A stretch of DNA of 57,436 nt. Source: a bacterium (GTDB taxonomy: Bacteria; Cyanobacteriota; Vampirovibrionia; Gastranaerophilales; Gastranaerophilaceae). Shown here piece by piece: positions 1 to 9,183 of the stretch. Within the stretch, counting starts at the first letter, position 1; the number at the start of each line of letters is the position of its first letter. Both the position numbers and the translations under genes were made by a program. The DNA lies in assembly GCA_017470245.1 (NCBI GenBank), contig JAFUEV010000017.1, positions 1 through 57,436 on the forward strand, written 5' to 3'. The notes beneath the pieces were generated by a model, which was not told the origin of the DNA, searched no databases, and was given only the letters and a program-made list of their open reading frames with translations.

Positions 1-1
1 A

Positions 2-3000
2 GTAGATACGGTAGGGAATAGATTTTATTTAAATTCTGAGGGACCGATATTTACGCCGGCGATATTAGGAGTAAAGTATCTTGTAACAGATAGAGGAGAT
101 ATAGGTTTTCCATATAAAGAGAAGAAGGTAATCGAGAGTGGAAAAGAGAAGATATATGTATATGAGAATCCGATAGTAATACCTAATATGATAACAATAA
201 GGGATAATTATGTATTAACAATAGATTTAACAGATAATGACAAATATGATTATTACAATAATATATTGAGATTATTGTCTGATTCTGAATTAGAACCGGT
301 TTACTTATTTGATGATGCTTCCCTAATAGAAAGTAAGACTGATGAAAATATAATATACTATAATGGACAAATGTTCTTAGGTAAAAATTCATATTTTGAT
401 ATTACAACTGATAAACCATTAAATAAATATTATAAAAATATATCATTCAAGTATACTGATGGCTATGAGAAAAACATTCAACCTCTTTTGTCTGCATTAA
501 GTCAAACTTTTAAGTTGAATTTAAATAATAAAAATAATAAGTATCATATTGATATTGAAATGCAGCAAAATATAGAAATAGATGATGCTATATATTTATA
601 TTTGAGTGAAGACATTAATCAATTTAAAATATATCTTGATAATATTATAAAAAGTGATAATTATGTTTCAAAAGTAAAAAAATCTTCTTCTTCGTTAGAA
701 TTTAATTATAATAATCAAGTTGATTCTTTGTTAGTAACAACAATACCTTTTGATAAAAGTTGGAAAGCACAGATTGACGGGAAGCATGTTAAAATAAAAA
801 AACTATTTAATTCATTTATTACTATTGATGTCCCTGATGGAAATCATAAAATCGAATTAAAATATATACCAAGAGGTTTATATTTCGGAATTTTCTTGTC
901 AATATTGTCATTTCTGTTGTTGTTTGCTAAGTCTATTTTTGAGTTAAAACATGTAAAAAAATCAAATTATATTTTATATACAGTAGGTAATTATATAATT
1001 TATAAGTTATTAAAAATTAAATCGAGAAAACTTTTAATTTATCTTTTGTCATTTATAATACCTATAATAATAGTTTCTATAGCATTTATTTCTTCTGATA
1101 TTTTCCCTTTCGGTCCAAATCAAGCAATATATTGGGATACAGAAATTGAGGATGTTCATTTCCTTTCTTATTTTAAACATTTGATATATTCAAATGATAA
1201 TTTTTTATACTCATTGTCTAATACAGGCGGAAATGAAATGATAAGCTTTTGCGGGTATTATTTGTTGAGTCCTTTGAATTTTATTATGTTATTATGCCCT
1301 AATGAATATATGAATGTTGCTTTACAAGTAATAATGCTTTTAAAAATAGCTTTTTGCGGATTGTTTTTTTCAGTTTTCTTAAATAATGTATTTAAAGTTA
1401 GATATATAAATATTTTATTTGCTGTAACTTATGCATTGTCTTCTTATAATTTGATGAATATATCAAACTTAATGTTTTTTGATGGGATTGCACTTTTCCC
1501 AATAACAATACTTGGTATTTATAAGATTGTAAAAGAGGATAAATATTTAATATATATTTTATCAATGGTTCTTACTATAATATTTAATTCGTTTATCGGA
1601 TATATTGTTTTATTGTTTTCTTTTTTGTTTTTTGTTTATGTATTATTGGTACAAAAATTTACGAAAAGTATTAGTAAAAAAGAAATAATAAAGAAGATAA
1701 AGATATATGTTCTATCTACAGTATTGACATTGGGGTTAACAGCATTCTTATTGCTACCGATAAGTGCATCATTAGATGATACTAAATATGACTTTTTTAA
1801 ATTAACCGGTCATTTGTTTGATTTAAAAGTGAATATTCATGAAATATTTATTAAATTTTTTACCGGGGCATTTGAAACCAACAAGTTTTATGATGCTTCT
1901 TCTCCTCATTTATTTATTGGCATATTTGGACTTATATTACTAATATTATATTTTGTAAATAAAGGAATTTTAAAAAAAGAAAAAATTATCAGCGGTATAT
2001 TTCTTTCATTTCTATTAATTAGTTTTATCTTTAATATATTTTTTACAATATGGAATATGGGGGTTGAAAATCCGTCAGGAACAATATACCGTTTTGGTTT
2101 TGTTTTTGAGTTTTTTATAATATATTTGGCTTATAAATCATATATCAATATAACGAAAAATACTCAATTTGACATAAAAAATGCAATGATTATTGTTAGT
2201 GTAATGTTAGTTATTGCCTTATTAAGTAATAATAATGCAATTCTGCAAACGCAGTATATATTATTTGATATTTTATTTATTATCTGTATAATATTACTTT
2301 TATTAAAATTAACAGATTCTAATGTTCTAATTAAAAGAAAAAAGATATTTATTGCAATTTCTCTAACAATAATTCAACTAATGAATCTTGGTATAAATGC
2401 AGAATATGCAATTAAGTCACAAACAGGATGTCATATATCTCAAGATAACAATTCCTATGCAAAATTTTATAAAGAAATGGATAATGCATTAAATTATATT
2501 TATTCTTTAGATGAAAAAAATAATTTATATAGAATAGAAACGAATTTAACAAATTTAAACTCTGACCGTTTATATTTGAACTCGGTATTTTCTTTCGGAT
2601 ATAACTCCGTTAGTGGCTATACTTCTATAAATAGTCTTTCAAAAATGCGTTTTTATCAAAAAATAGGTTTTCTTTCAAATATTGAAGACTATATTATAGA
2701 TTATTCTGTCAACGAAATAAATTATCCATTATCGTTAATGGGGGTAAAATATATAATATCTAAAAAAGAAATAGATAGGGAACCGTATCAACTTCTAGAA
2801 ACACAAAATCTGTTTGGAGAAAATATTTATATCTATAAAAATAAATATGCGTTTCCACCGGCATTTTTTGTAAATAAAAACATTTTAAATAAAAAGTTAA
2901 GTGATATTTCAAGAATTGATTATAAGAACAGATTAATAAAAGAACTGGCAGATGTTGATTATGGCGATGTTATTGCTTATAAGAAAATAGATCCTGAGTT

Positions 3001-3643
3001 TTCAAAATACGAAGATAATAGTGTTCTTATTATTCCATTATTTGATATTGGAAATAATGATTATCTTGAATTCTATATGCCTTCTTTTAACTTTCGAATT
3101 ATAGATCAATTTATATATATGAAAGATGAAAAGAATATATTAGATGATTTGTATACCGAGGATTATTTGCAGTTGAATTATCTATATCTTAATAAGAACA
3201 AATTTAAAGATGCAAATTATTTGTATATAGATACAAATGAAGAAGCATATTCTTTTGATGACATTTATAATGAATTGGATATATATTTCTTACGTGAAAA
3301 TCTTGATGTGTTTAAAAAATATTATGAAAAAATTATAGAAAATTCTGTAGAAATAAAAAAAATAACAAGTTCTTATTATAAAGGTTCATTTGATGTTCAG
3401 GACGAAGATAAATTGCTATTCTTATCAATACCTTATGATAAATCATTACAAATTAAAATTAACGGAGAAAAAAGAGAGACAATAACGGTTTTAGATTCTA
3501 TGATTGCGGTTCCTCTAAAAAAAGGCGATAAGGAAATCGAGATAGAATATGTTTCTCAGGAACTTTTAATTGGTATAATTATATCTTGTATAAGTTTATT
3601 GCTATTAATATTCTCAATATATTACAATAGATTGAAAAGGTAA
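2..3643 (+). CDS. YfhO-family GT-C membrane protein, in-frame chimera of two units, 5' partial
   Basis: The reading frame is open from base 2, so the start lies left of the window. Bases 2 to about 960 encode the C-terminal part of one YfhO-like protein: an 'LGVKYLV' motif, then 'TTIPFDKSWKAQIDGK', a beta-rich tail and one membrane helix (FGIFLSILSFLLLF). From about base 1020 the same frame continues, without a stop, into a second complete YfhO unit with about a dozen membrane helices, 'SLMGVKYIIS', 'SIPYDKSLQIKINGEK' and a final helix. YfhO proteins are GT-C-fold membrane proteins; Bacillus YfhO is needed to glycosylate lipoteichoic acid. The second unit closely resembles the protein at 5374-8028. 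Glutamate codons in the first 187 bases are all GAG (5 of 5), while GAA dominates afterwards. Family is secure; sugar substrate is unknown. Confidence 0.85.
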   Translation, partial: VDTVGNRFYLNSEGPIFTPAILGVKYLVTDRGDIGFPYKEKKVIESGKEKIYVYENPIVIPNMITIRDNYVLTIDLTDNDKYDYYNNILRLLSDSELEPVYLFDDASLIESKTDENIIYYNGQMFLGKNSYFDITTDKPLNKYYKNISFKYTDGYEKNIQPLLSALSQTFKLNLNNKNNKYHIDIEMQQNIEIDDAIYLYLSEDINQFKIYLDNIIKSDNYVSKVKKSSSSLEFNYNNQVDSLLVTTIPFDKSWKAQIDGKHVKIKKLFNSFITIDVPDGNHKIELKYIPRGLYFGIFLSILSFLLLFAKSIFELKHVKKSNYILYTVGNYIIYKLLKIKSRKLLIYLLSFIIPIIIVSIAFISSDIFPFGPNQAIYWDTEIEDVHFLSYFKHLIYSNDNFLYSLSNTGGNEMISFCGYYLLSPLNFIMLLCPNEYMNVALQVIMLLKIAFCGLFFSVFLNNVFKVRYINILFAVTYALSSYNLMNISNLMFFDGIALFPITILGIYKIVKEDKYLIYILSMVLTIIFNSFIGYIVLLFSFLFFVYVLLVQKFTKSISKKEIIKKIKIYVLSTVLTLGLTAFLLLPISASLDDTKYDFFKLTGHLFDLKVNIHEIFIKFFTGAFETNKFYDASSPHLFIGIFGLILLILYFVNKGILKKEKIISGIFLSFLLISFIFNIFFTIWNMGVENPSGTIYRFGFVFEFFIIYLAYKSYINITKNTQFDIKNAMIIVSVMLVIALLSNNNAILQTQYILFDILFIICIILLLLKLTDSNVLIKRKKIFIAISLTIIQLMNLGINAEYAIKSQTGCHISQDNNSYAKFYKEMDNALNYIYSLDEKNNLYRIETNLTNLNSDRLYLNSVFSFGYNSVSGYTSINSLSKMRFYQKIGFLSNIEDYIIDYSVNEINYPLSLMGVKYIISKKEIDREPYQLLETQNLFGENIYIYKNKYAFPPAFFVNKNILNKKLSDISRIDYKNRLIKELADVDYGDVIAYKKIDPEFSKYEDNSVLIIPLFDIGNNDYLEFYMPSFNFRIIDQFIYMKDEKNILDDLYTEDYLQLNYLYLNKNKFKDANYLYIDTNEEAYSFDDIYNELDIYFLRENLDVFKKYYEKIIENSVEIKKITSSYYKGSFDVQDEDKLLFLSIPYDKSLQIKINGEKRETITVLDSMIAVPLKKGDKEIEIEYVSQELLIGIIISCISLLLLIFSIYYNRLKR

Positions 3644-3652
3644 AAAATATAA

Positions 3653-5335
3653 ATGAAAAAGAAAACATATTTAGTTTTAGCTGTTATATATATTGTTATG
3701 TTTGTGGCCGTATACGGTATTTACATTATAAATCCTTTTTATACCGATTGGAGTTTATACAATTATTTCGTAGAAAATATCGATACACAAATAAACTTTT
3801 TAAATTTTCTTTCATATATAAATGATAAAAACGGAATCGTATATGCAACAATGAATGCTTATCCAAATCATATAGGTATTGCATATATAGATTTTATTCC
3901 TTTGTTAATGGTGTTTTCAAAGTTAATAGTTAAATTATTTTCTGATGTAAATTATTTTGAGTTCCAATATATAGGCTTATGGGGGGTACTAAGTTATATA
4001 TTAATAGGAACATTGTCATTTAATATTATAAAAAAATTGACGAATACTAATTTCTTATGTGCATTAGTCGGCAGTTTGTTTTTTTGTTTTGCTCCCATAT
4101 TCTTTGAACGTTATCCGTCTAATTATGCATTAGCCTCACAATGGCTTATTCTTTTATCATTTCTTCCGTTTATATATTTTGAAGAATTATCCGATAAAAA
4201 GTTAATTGTTTATTATTCTATTATGGGGCTGCTTGCTATCGGTATACACGGTTTTTATTTACCTGTAATATTGTTTAATATGGTAATGTTTTTGATATAT
4301 TATTATTTCAAAAGAAAATCCCTGAAGACTATTTTTATTATATTGGGATTATTTATAGGTATTGCAGTTACAACATATCTTTCAATTGGTATTATATCTC
4401 CTGTTATACCTGATTCTTGGGGATATCGTGTATATACTTGTAATATTAATTCGTTGATTAATCCTGTACACAGTCAGGCAGGATTTTCTTCAATTCTTTT
4501 CCCGTTTTTAAATCAACTTGAGACTTATAATACAACGTGGGGAGAAGGATTCTGTTATGTTGGCGGTGGAATTATTATTATGTTCTTTATTACCATATTG
4601 TGTTATATCGGCAAATATAAACAGTCTTTTTCAGATATATTAAAAAACTATAAACTTGAATTTATTATTCTTGTGAGTGGTTTTATATTCTATTATTTGT
4701 ATTCATTGTCTTTGGATGTAACTTTAAACGATAAATTATTGTTTAGTATTATTGTGCCTGAGCCTATTGAAAAATTATTGTCTATTTATCGTTGTCCGGG
4801 CAGATTTATCTGGACAGATGTATATATTATATATTTCTGTCTTATAATTGCTTTGATTAAACGTTATAAGTCAAAAATAGCTTTAGGTATCTTAATTGCA
4901 TGTTTTGCTCTTCAAATTGTTGATATAAGTGGTTTATTAATAAAATTTCATGATAAATATGCTTCGAGACTTGAATATAACGAAACATTAGATGTTGATA
5001 TGTGGAATAAATATTATGCTGATAAAAAAATATTATTTAGTGATGATATAGACCGAGCAGAAACATATAAATATTATGCTGTTTATTTGTGGGCAATAAA
5101 AAATCATATAAACATAAATGTCTTATTGTATTCAAGATTATCTAAAAATGAAGAAAATTATTATATGCAGCATGCCTATGCTCCTGAAGAAGGCGATATG
5201 TTCTTATTTTTGAACAGAGAAGAGGATATTTTAAAAATTAAAGATTCAACTAACTTAAAAAACTGTTATATAATTGATTCTTATATAGTTTGTACTGCCA
5301 ATGAAGTAGACGGGTTAGAAAAAGTAGAAATATAA
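3653..5335 (+). CDS. Polytopic membrane protein, probable GT-C glycosyltransferase (DUF6311-like)
   Basis: 560 residues with about ten hydrophobic helices. An N-terminal helix is followed by 'NPFYTDWSLYNYF' and a luminal stretch containing 'AYPNHIGIAYIDFIPLLMVF', which resembles the first external loop of GT-C proteins and of the DUF6311 family. The C-terminal 120 residues are soluble and lack the YfhO 'IPYDK-W' motif, so this is not a third YfhO copy. It starts 9 bases after the preceding YfhO-like gene, with an AAAGG ribosome site overlapping that gene's end, so the two are probably co-transcribed. Its position between two YfhO genes suggests transfer of a lipid-linked sugar to an exported polymer. 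The family assignment is by resemblance only. Confidence 0.7.
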   Translation: MKKKTYLVLAVIYIVMFVAVYGIYIINPFYTDWSLYNYFVENIDTQINFLNFLSYINDKNGIVYATMNAYPNHIGIAYIDFIPLLMVFSKLIVKLFSDVNYFEFQYIGLWGVLSYILIGTLSFNIIKKLTNTNFLCALVGSLFFCFAPIFFERYPSNYALASQWLILLSFLPFIYFEELSDKKLIVYYSIMGLLAIGIHGFYLPVILFNMVMFLIYYYFKRKSLKTIFIILGLFIGIAVTTYLSIGIISPVIPDSWGYRVYTCNINSLINPVHSQAGFSSILFPFLNQLETYNTTWGEGFCYVGGGIIIMFFITILCYIGKYKQSFSDILKNYKLEFIILVSGFIFYYLYSLSLDVTLNDKLLFSIIVPEPIEKLLSIYRCPGRFIWTDVYIIYFCLIIALIKRYKSKIALGILIACFALQIVDISGLLIKFHDKYASRLEYNETLDVDMWNKYYADKKILFSDDIDRAETYKYYAVYLWAIKNHININVLLYSRLSKNEENYYMQHAYAPEEGDMFLFLNREEDILKIKDSTNLKNCYIIDSYIVCTANEVDGLEKVEI

Positions 5336-5338
5336 AAC

Positions 5339-5367
5339 TTGTCCTATTACATTTTTTTTTATAGAAT
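5339..5367 (+). promoter_or_regulatory. Predicted promoter giving a leaderless transcript of the second YfhO gene
   Basis: TTGTCC at 5339-5344, a 17-base spacer, and TAGAAT at 5362-5367. The ATG begins at 5374, six bases after the -10 box, exactly where transcription would start. No Shine-Dalgarno sequence precedes the ATG; the upstream bases are T-rich. Confidence 0.45.
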
Positions 5368-5373
5368 TATTGT

Positions 5374-8028
5374 ATGTCGAAATCAAAAAGTATTTTAGTT
5401 AATTTTACTTCGTTTTTTATACCAATAATCATTATATTATTGTCTTGTATTCCATCTCGGATATTTCCGTTTGGCAATAATGAGTTTATGTTATCTGATT
5501 GTTGTATAGAATATGTTCATTTTATTTCATATTTAAAACATGCATTATTATCAAATGATAATTTAATATATTCTTTATCAAATACCGGTGGGAATGAAAT
5601 GATGAGCTTTAGCTCATATTATATATCCAGTCCTTTAAATTTGATAACGCTATTATTCCCAAATTCATTAATAAATGTAGCAATGCAATGTATAATGATT
5701 TTAAAATTGGCATTGTGCGGTTTGTTTTTTGCCATATTTCTAAATAGAGTTTATGGCGTCCGATATGCAAATATATTATTTGCTGTTACCTATGCTCTTT
5801 CATCATATAATCTAATGAATATTTCAAATCTAATGTTCTTTGATGGCATTGCATTATTACCCCTAACTATATTGGGTATATATGATATTGTTAAAAATAA
5901 AAAATGTCTTATATATATTTTTGCTCTTGCTTTAACAATAATAACGAATTCCTTTATCGGTTATATCGTTATTTTGTTTTCGATGTTCTTCTTTATATAT
6001 CTTATGTTAATGAAAAAATATATAGAAGGTATAGATAATAGTGAAATAATATCAAAAGTAAAAACCTATATATTTTCAACTGCTGTTGCTTTAGGATTAA
6101 CTTCTTTTATATTAGTGCCTTTGCAATTATCCTTAACCGGAACCAAATATTCATTTTTTAATTTAACCGGTGGATTATTTGAAATAAGAGCGAATATTTT
6201 AGAAATTTTTACTAAATTCTTAACCGGTTCTTTTGAAATTAATGAGTTTATTTCTGCCCCAACTCCACATTTATTTATAGGCATATTCGGAATCATATTG
6301 GTAGTTTTATATTTCTTAAATACAAATATTTTAAAAAAGGAAAGAATTATAACAGGTGCATTTTTCTTGTTCCTTTTTTGCGGTTTTATTATAAATATTT
6401 TGTTTACAATGTGGAATATGGGGGTTGAACATCCGGGCGGTACTATATTTAGATTTGGATTTATTTTTGAATTTTTTATAGTTTATCTTGCATATAATGC
6501 GTTTCTGCATATAAATTCTATAACCAAACAAAATCTTATAATAACTAATCTTATATTAATTGTATTATTTGTTAATGCATTTTGTAACAGAAATATATTG
6601 GCTTCAGTTCACCTTAATTTTTTAATTTTAGATATAATTTTATTTATATTATTTAGTGTATTTCTTTTCCTTTTGGTTGGTGAAAACTTTAATAAAAATA
6701 GAAAATTTTATATATTATTTGCTTTGATTTTTGCATTGCATAGTATTAATTTGGTTGTTAATACTGAATTTTCAATAAGTTCACAAAAAAGATTCCATTT
6801 TTCACAATATAATGACACCTTTTCAAAGTATTACCAAAAAGTAAACAGTGCATTAGACTATATCTATTCTATTGATGATAAAAATTTCTTGTATAGAATA
6901 GAAACTAATCTAAATAATTTGGATAGATTACCAAATCTTGCAACTTATTTAAATGCTGCATTTACTTTTGGATATAGTTCTGTATCGGGGCATACTTCGA
7001 CATCCGATAATGATAAGGCTATGTTCTATTATTACATAGGTATGCCTACGAAGAATGAAGTATATAATATAACATATACTGTAGATACTATGAATTTCCC
7101 ACTATCTTTAATGGGTGTCAAATATATTATTTCAAAAGAAGAAATTAATAGACCGCCATATAAATTATTAAAATCAATTTCTTCTGGTAATGAAAATACA
7201 TATATTTATGCAAATGAATATGCATTCCCGGTCGCATTTATAACTGATGATGAACCTATAAAAAATAAAGTAAATTTCTATGATTTATTTGATTATCCTA
7301 ATAACTTAATAAAGAATATTTTGAATGTTGATTTTGGTGATATATATAATTATGTTATATTGGAACCAAAAGCTTCAGATTGGGATGAAATAAAAAATAA
7401 CGAATTTGAAATTCAATTAATTTCGGATAATATAGAATACGATAATGCCTATGTTTATTTTGATGTTATAAAACAGGAAAAAATAGACGATGATACATTT
7501 GAAAAATTTATTATAAAAAATGGGGATTATAAACGAGGTATTATATATACAGAGTTACAACATAATTCTTTTTATCTTGATAACATAGATAAAAATAGTC
7601 CAATATATCTGTATTTAAAAGATACATCAACATTGGATAAAGTTCTTTTCTTTACAAGATTTTTCTTAGTAAATGAGAACTTGGATATTTTGAAAAAATA
7701 TTATGAAAAGGCTTCTGAGCAAGCATTAAAGTTAGAAAAAATAACAGGTTCTCACTATAGTATAAAATGTAAAGTTAATGAGAATAATAAAATTCTGTTT
7801 ACAACTATTCCATATAATAAAAATTGGAGGATAAAAATAGACGGACAAAGTACAGAATACTATTCTGTTGCTGATGCATTGCTTGCAATTCCTGTTGAAG
7901 AAGGAGAGCATATTGTTGATATACAGTATCGTCCAAAAGGATTTAATTTAGGAATTATTATATCGTTATTATCATTATTGATTTTACTTATATATATCAA
8001 ACGAAATAAAATGACTATTAACAGTTAG
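5374..8028 (+). CDS. YfhO-family GT-C membrane protein
   Basis: 884 residues. The order is an N-terminal helix, the luminal 'IFPFGNNEFMLSD' loop, about twelve membrane helices to residue 460, then a soluble extracytoplasmic domain with 'SLMGVKYIIS' and 'TTIPYNKNWRIKIDGQ', and a last helix followed by a basic tail. It is colinear with the second unit of the chimera at 2-3643, sharing long identical stretches such as 'TYALSSYNLMNISNLMFFDG', so the two arose by tandem duplication. The likely role is glycosyl transfer from a lipid-linked donor to a surface polymer, by analogy with YfhO in teichoic acid glycosylation. No Shine-Dalgarno precedes the start; see the promoter at 5339-5367. Confidence 0.87.
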   Translation: MSKSKSILVNFTSFFIPIIIILLSCIPSRIFPFGNNEFMLSDCCIEYVHFISYLKHALLSNDNLIYSLSNTGGNEMMSFSSYYISSPLNLITLLFPNSLINVAMQCIMILKLALCGLFFAIFLNRVYGVRYANILFAVTYALSSYNLMNISNLMFFDGIALLPLTILGIYDIVKNKKCLIYIFALALTIITNSFIGYIVILFSMFFFIYLMLMKKYIEGIDNSEIISKVKTYIFSTAVALGLTSFILVPLQLSLTGTKYSFFNLTGGLFEIRANILEIFTKFLTGSFEINEFISAPTPHLFIGIFGIILVVLYFLNTNILKKERIITGAFFLFLFCGFIINILFTMWNMGVEHPGGTIFRFGFIFEFFIVYLAYNAFLHINSITKQNLIITNLILIVLFVNAFCNRNILASVHLNFLILDIILFILFSVFLFLLVGENFNKNRKFYILFALIFALHSINLVVNTEFSISSQKRFHFSQYNDTFSKYYQKVNSALDYIYSIDDKNFLYRIETNLNNLDRLPNLATYLNAAFTFGYSSVSGHTSTSDNDKAMFYYYIGMPTKNEVYNITYTVDTMNFPLSLMGVKYIISKEEINRPPYKLLKSISSGNENTYIYANEYAFPVAFITDDEPIKNKVNFYDLFDYPNNLIKNILNVDFGDIYNYVILEPKASDWDEIKNNEFEIQLISDNIEYDNAYVYFDVIKQEKIDDDTFEKFIIKNGDYKRGIIYTELQHNSFYLDNIDKNSPIYLYLKDTSTLDKVLFFTRFFLVNENLDILKKYYEKASEQALKLEKITGSHYSIKCKVNENNKILFTTIPYNKNWRIKIDGQSTEYYSVADALLAIPVEEGEHIVDIQYRPKGFNLGIIISLLSLLILLIYIKRNKMTINS

Positions 8029-8038
8029 AATAAAAAGA

Positions 8039-8470
8039 TTATGCATTAATGTTAATAGAAGATATGTTTCCTGTCCTTGAATCGGTTTTTACATCTATAT
8101 CTGTTACGTGTTGCGCAGAGTTTATAATTTTATCTGCTTTTTTATGGTAAGCTGTCATTATTTTCTCAGAGTGAACTTCGCAATATTCTTTAGGAGAATG
8201 CTTTTTATATAAGGTGCGTAATTTTTTTGTTACAGAAGAACATAAAGTATCAAATTGTTTTCCTTCTTTGCCGTCTAACAGATATGATGTTTCCGGTGAA
8301 ACAATGTATATACTTGTGCTTTTTTCAGGGAATAATGTATTTAATTGATTTTGTAGTTTTTTATTTTTTGTTGTTTCTTTTCCGTTTACTATATCTGCGA
8401 TTTGTATTGCTGTACCAATTGGGGCATTTACTTTTACAATATTTCCGAACGAAACATTATTAACCTTCAT
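8039..8470 (-). CDS. Hypothetical protein with N-terminal Phe-Gly tag
   Basis: 143 residues beginning 'MKVNNVSFGNIVKVNAPIG', preceded by a strong AAGGAGAG ribosome site. The middle is lysine-rich and predicted helical ('KNKKLQNQLNTLF', 'SVTKKLRTLYKKHSPKEY'). The C-terminus repeats a short beta-like motif ending 'NISSININA'. There is no signal peptide and no membrane helix. Its N-terminus resembles those at 18809, 43745 (minus) and 49858, although the rest is unrelated. It converges on the YfhO gene, 10 bases away. No known family was recognised. Confidence 0.7.
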   Translation of the reverse strand: MKVNNVSFGNIVKVNAPIGTAIQIADIVNGKETTKNKKLQNQLNTLFPEKSTSIYIVSPETSYLLDGKEGKQFDTLCSSVTKKLRTLYKKHSPKEYCEVHSEKIMTAYHKKADKIINSAQHVTDIDVKTDSRTGNISSININA

Positions 8471-8543
8471 ATTCTCTCCTTTTTTATATCTATATAAAAA
8501 TTGTAAAATTTATTTTTGTTATTATTTCTAATTTCAGAATAAT

Positions 8544-8576
8544 AAAAAGACAATAAAAAATTTTTATTGTCTTTTT
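8544..8576 (-). terminator. Rho-independent terminator, bidirectional in form
   Basis: Perfect inverted repeat, AAAAAGACAATAAAAA and its complement around a central A, with A/T runs at both ends. It lies 20 bases beyond the stop of rfbC and should end the minus-strand polymer operon. Confidence 0.8.
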
Positions 8577-8595
8577 GAACTGATATTTATATATT

Positions 8596-9153
8596 TTATT
8601 CTAATTCTTGTTTGTTTATATTTTTTAAACTGGGTTGGTGCTTGTCTTTATCTGACAGAATAGGCTCAAAGTCTATTCCCCAATCAATATTAATATCTTT
8701 ATCACACCATAAAATACCTCTGTCTGCATTTTTATTGTATTCTCCTGATGCTTTATACAGTATTTCTGCTTCATCTGACAAAACTAAAAAACCGTGTGCA
8801 AAGCCTTCTGGAATATATAACAGATGTTTATTATCTTCTGATAATTCTGCTTTTACGTATTTACCAAATGTGGAGGAATTTGTTCTAATATCTACAGCTA
8901 CGTCCAAGATTCTTCCTTTTACACATCTTATAAGTTTTGCTTGCCCAAATGGTTTCGCTTGATAGTGGAGTCCTCTTAATACTCCTTTTACTGATTTTGA
9001 ATGGTTATCCTGATTAAATTCTATATTTATTCCATTTTTATAAAAGTCTGATTTTTTATAACTCTCAAGAAAAAAGCCTCTGTTATCCCCAAAAATTTGG
9101 GGTTTAACAAGTATTATATCTTTTATTTCCTGTGGTTCAAATTCAAACGGCAT
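8596..9153 (-). CDS. rfbC: dTDP-4-dehydrorhamnose 3,5-epimerase
   Basis: 185 residues, the usual RmlC/RfbC length. Family motifs are 'DNRGFFLESY' (23-32), 'QDNHSKSVKGVLRGLHYQ' (48-65) with the catalytic base His63, 'DVAVDIR' (84-90), 'YIPEGFAHGF' (113-122) and the conserved Tyr133. The enzyme epimerises C3 and C5 of dTDP-4-keto-6-deoxyglucose on the way to dTDP-L-rhamnose or a related 6-deoxyhexose. It is the last gene of the minus-strand polymer operon, 30 bases after the polymerase. The other rhamnose genes (rfbA, B, D) are not in the window, so it must work with enzymes encoded elsewhere. Ribosome site is GAAAGAG. Confidence 0.93.
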   Translation of the reverse strand: MPFEFEPQEIKDIILVKPQIFGDNRGFFLESYKKSDFYKNGINIEFNQDNHSKSVKGVLRGLHYQAKPFGQAKLIRCVKGRILDVAVDIRTNSSTFGKYVKAELSEDNKHLLYIPEGFAHGFLVLSDEAEILYKASGEYNKNADRGILWCDKDINIDWGIDFEPILSDKDKHQPSLKNINKQELE

Positions 9154-9183
9154 ATATTTATAACTCTTTCATTTCGTTTATAT

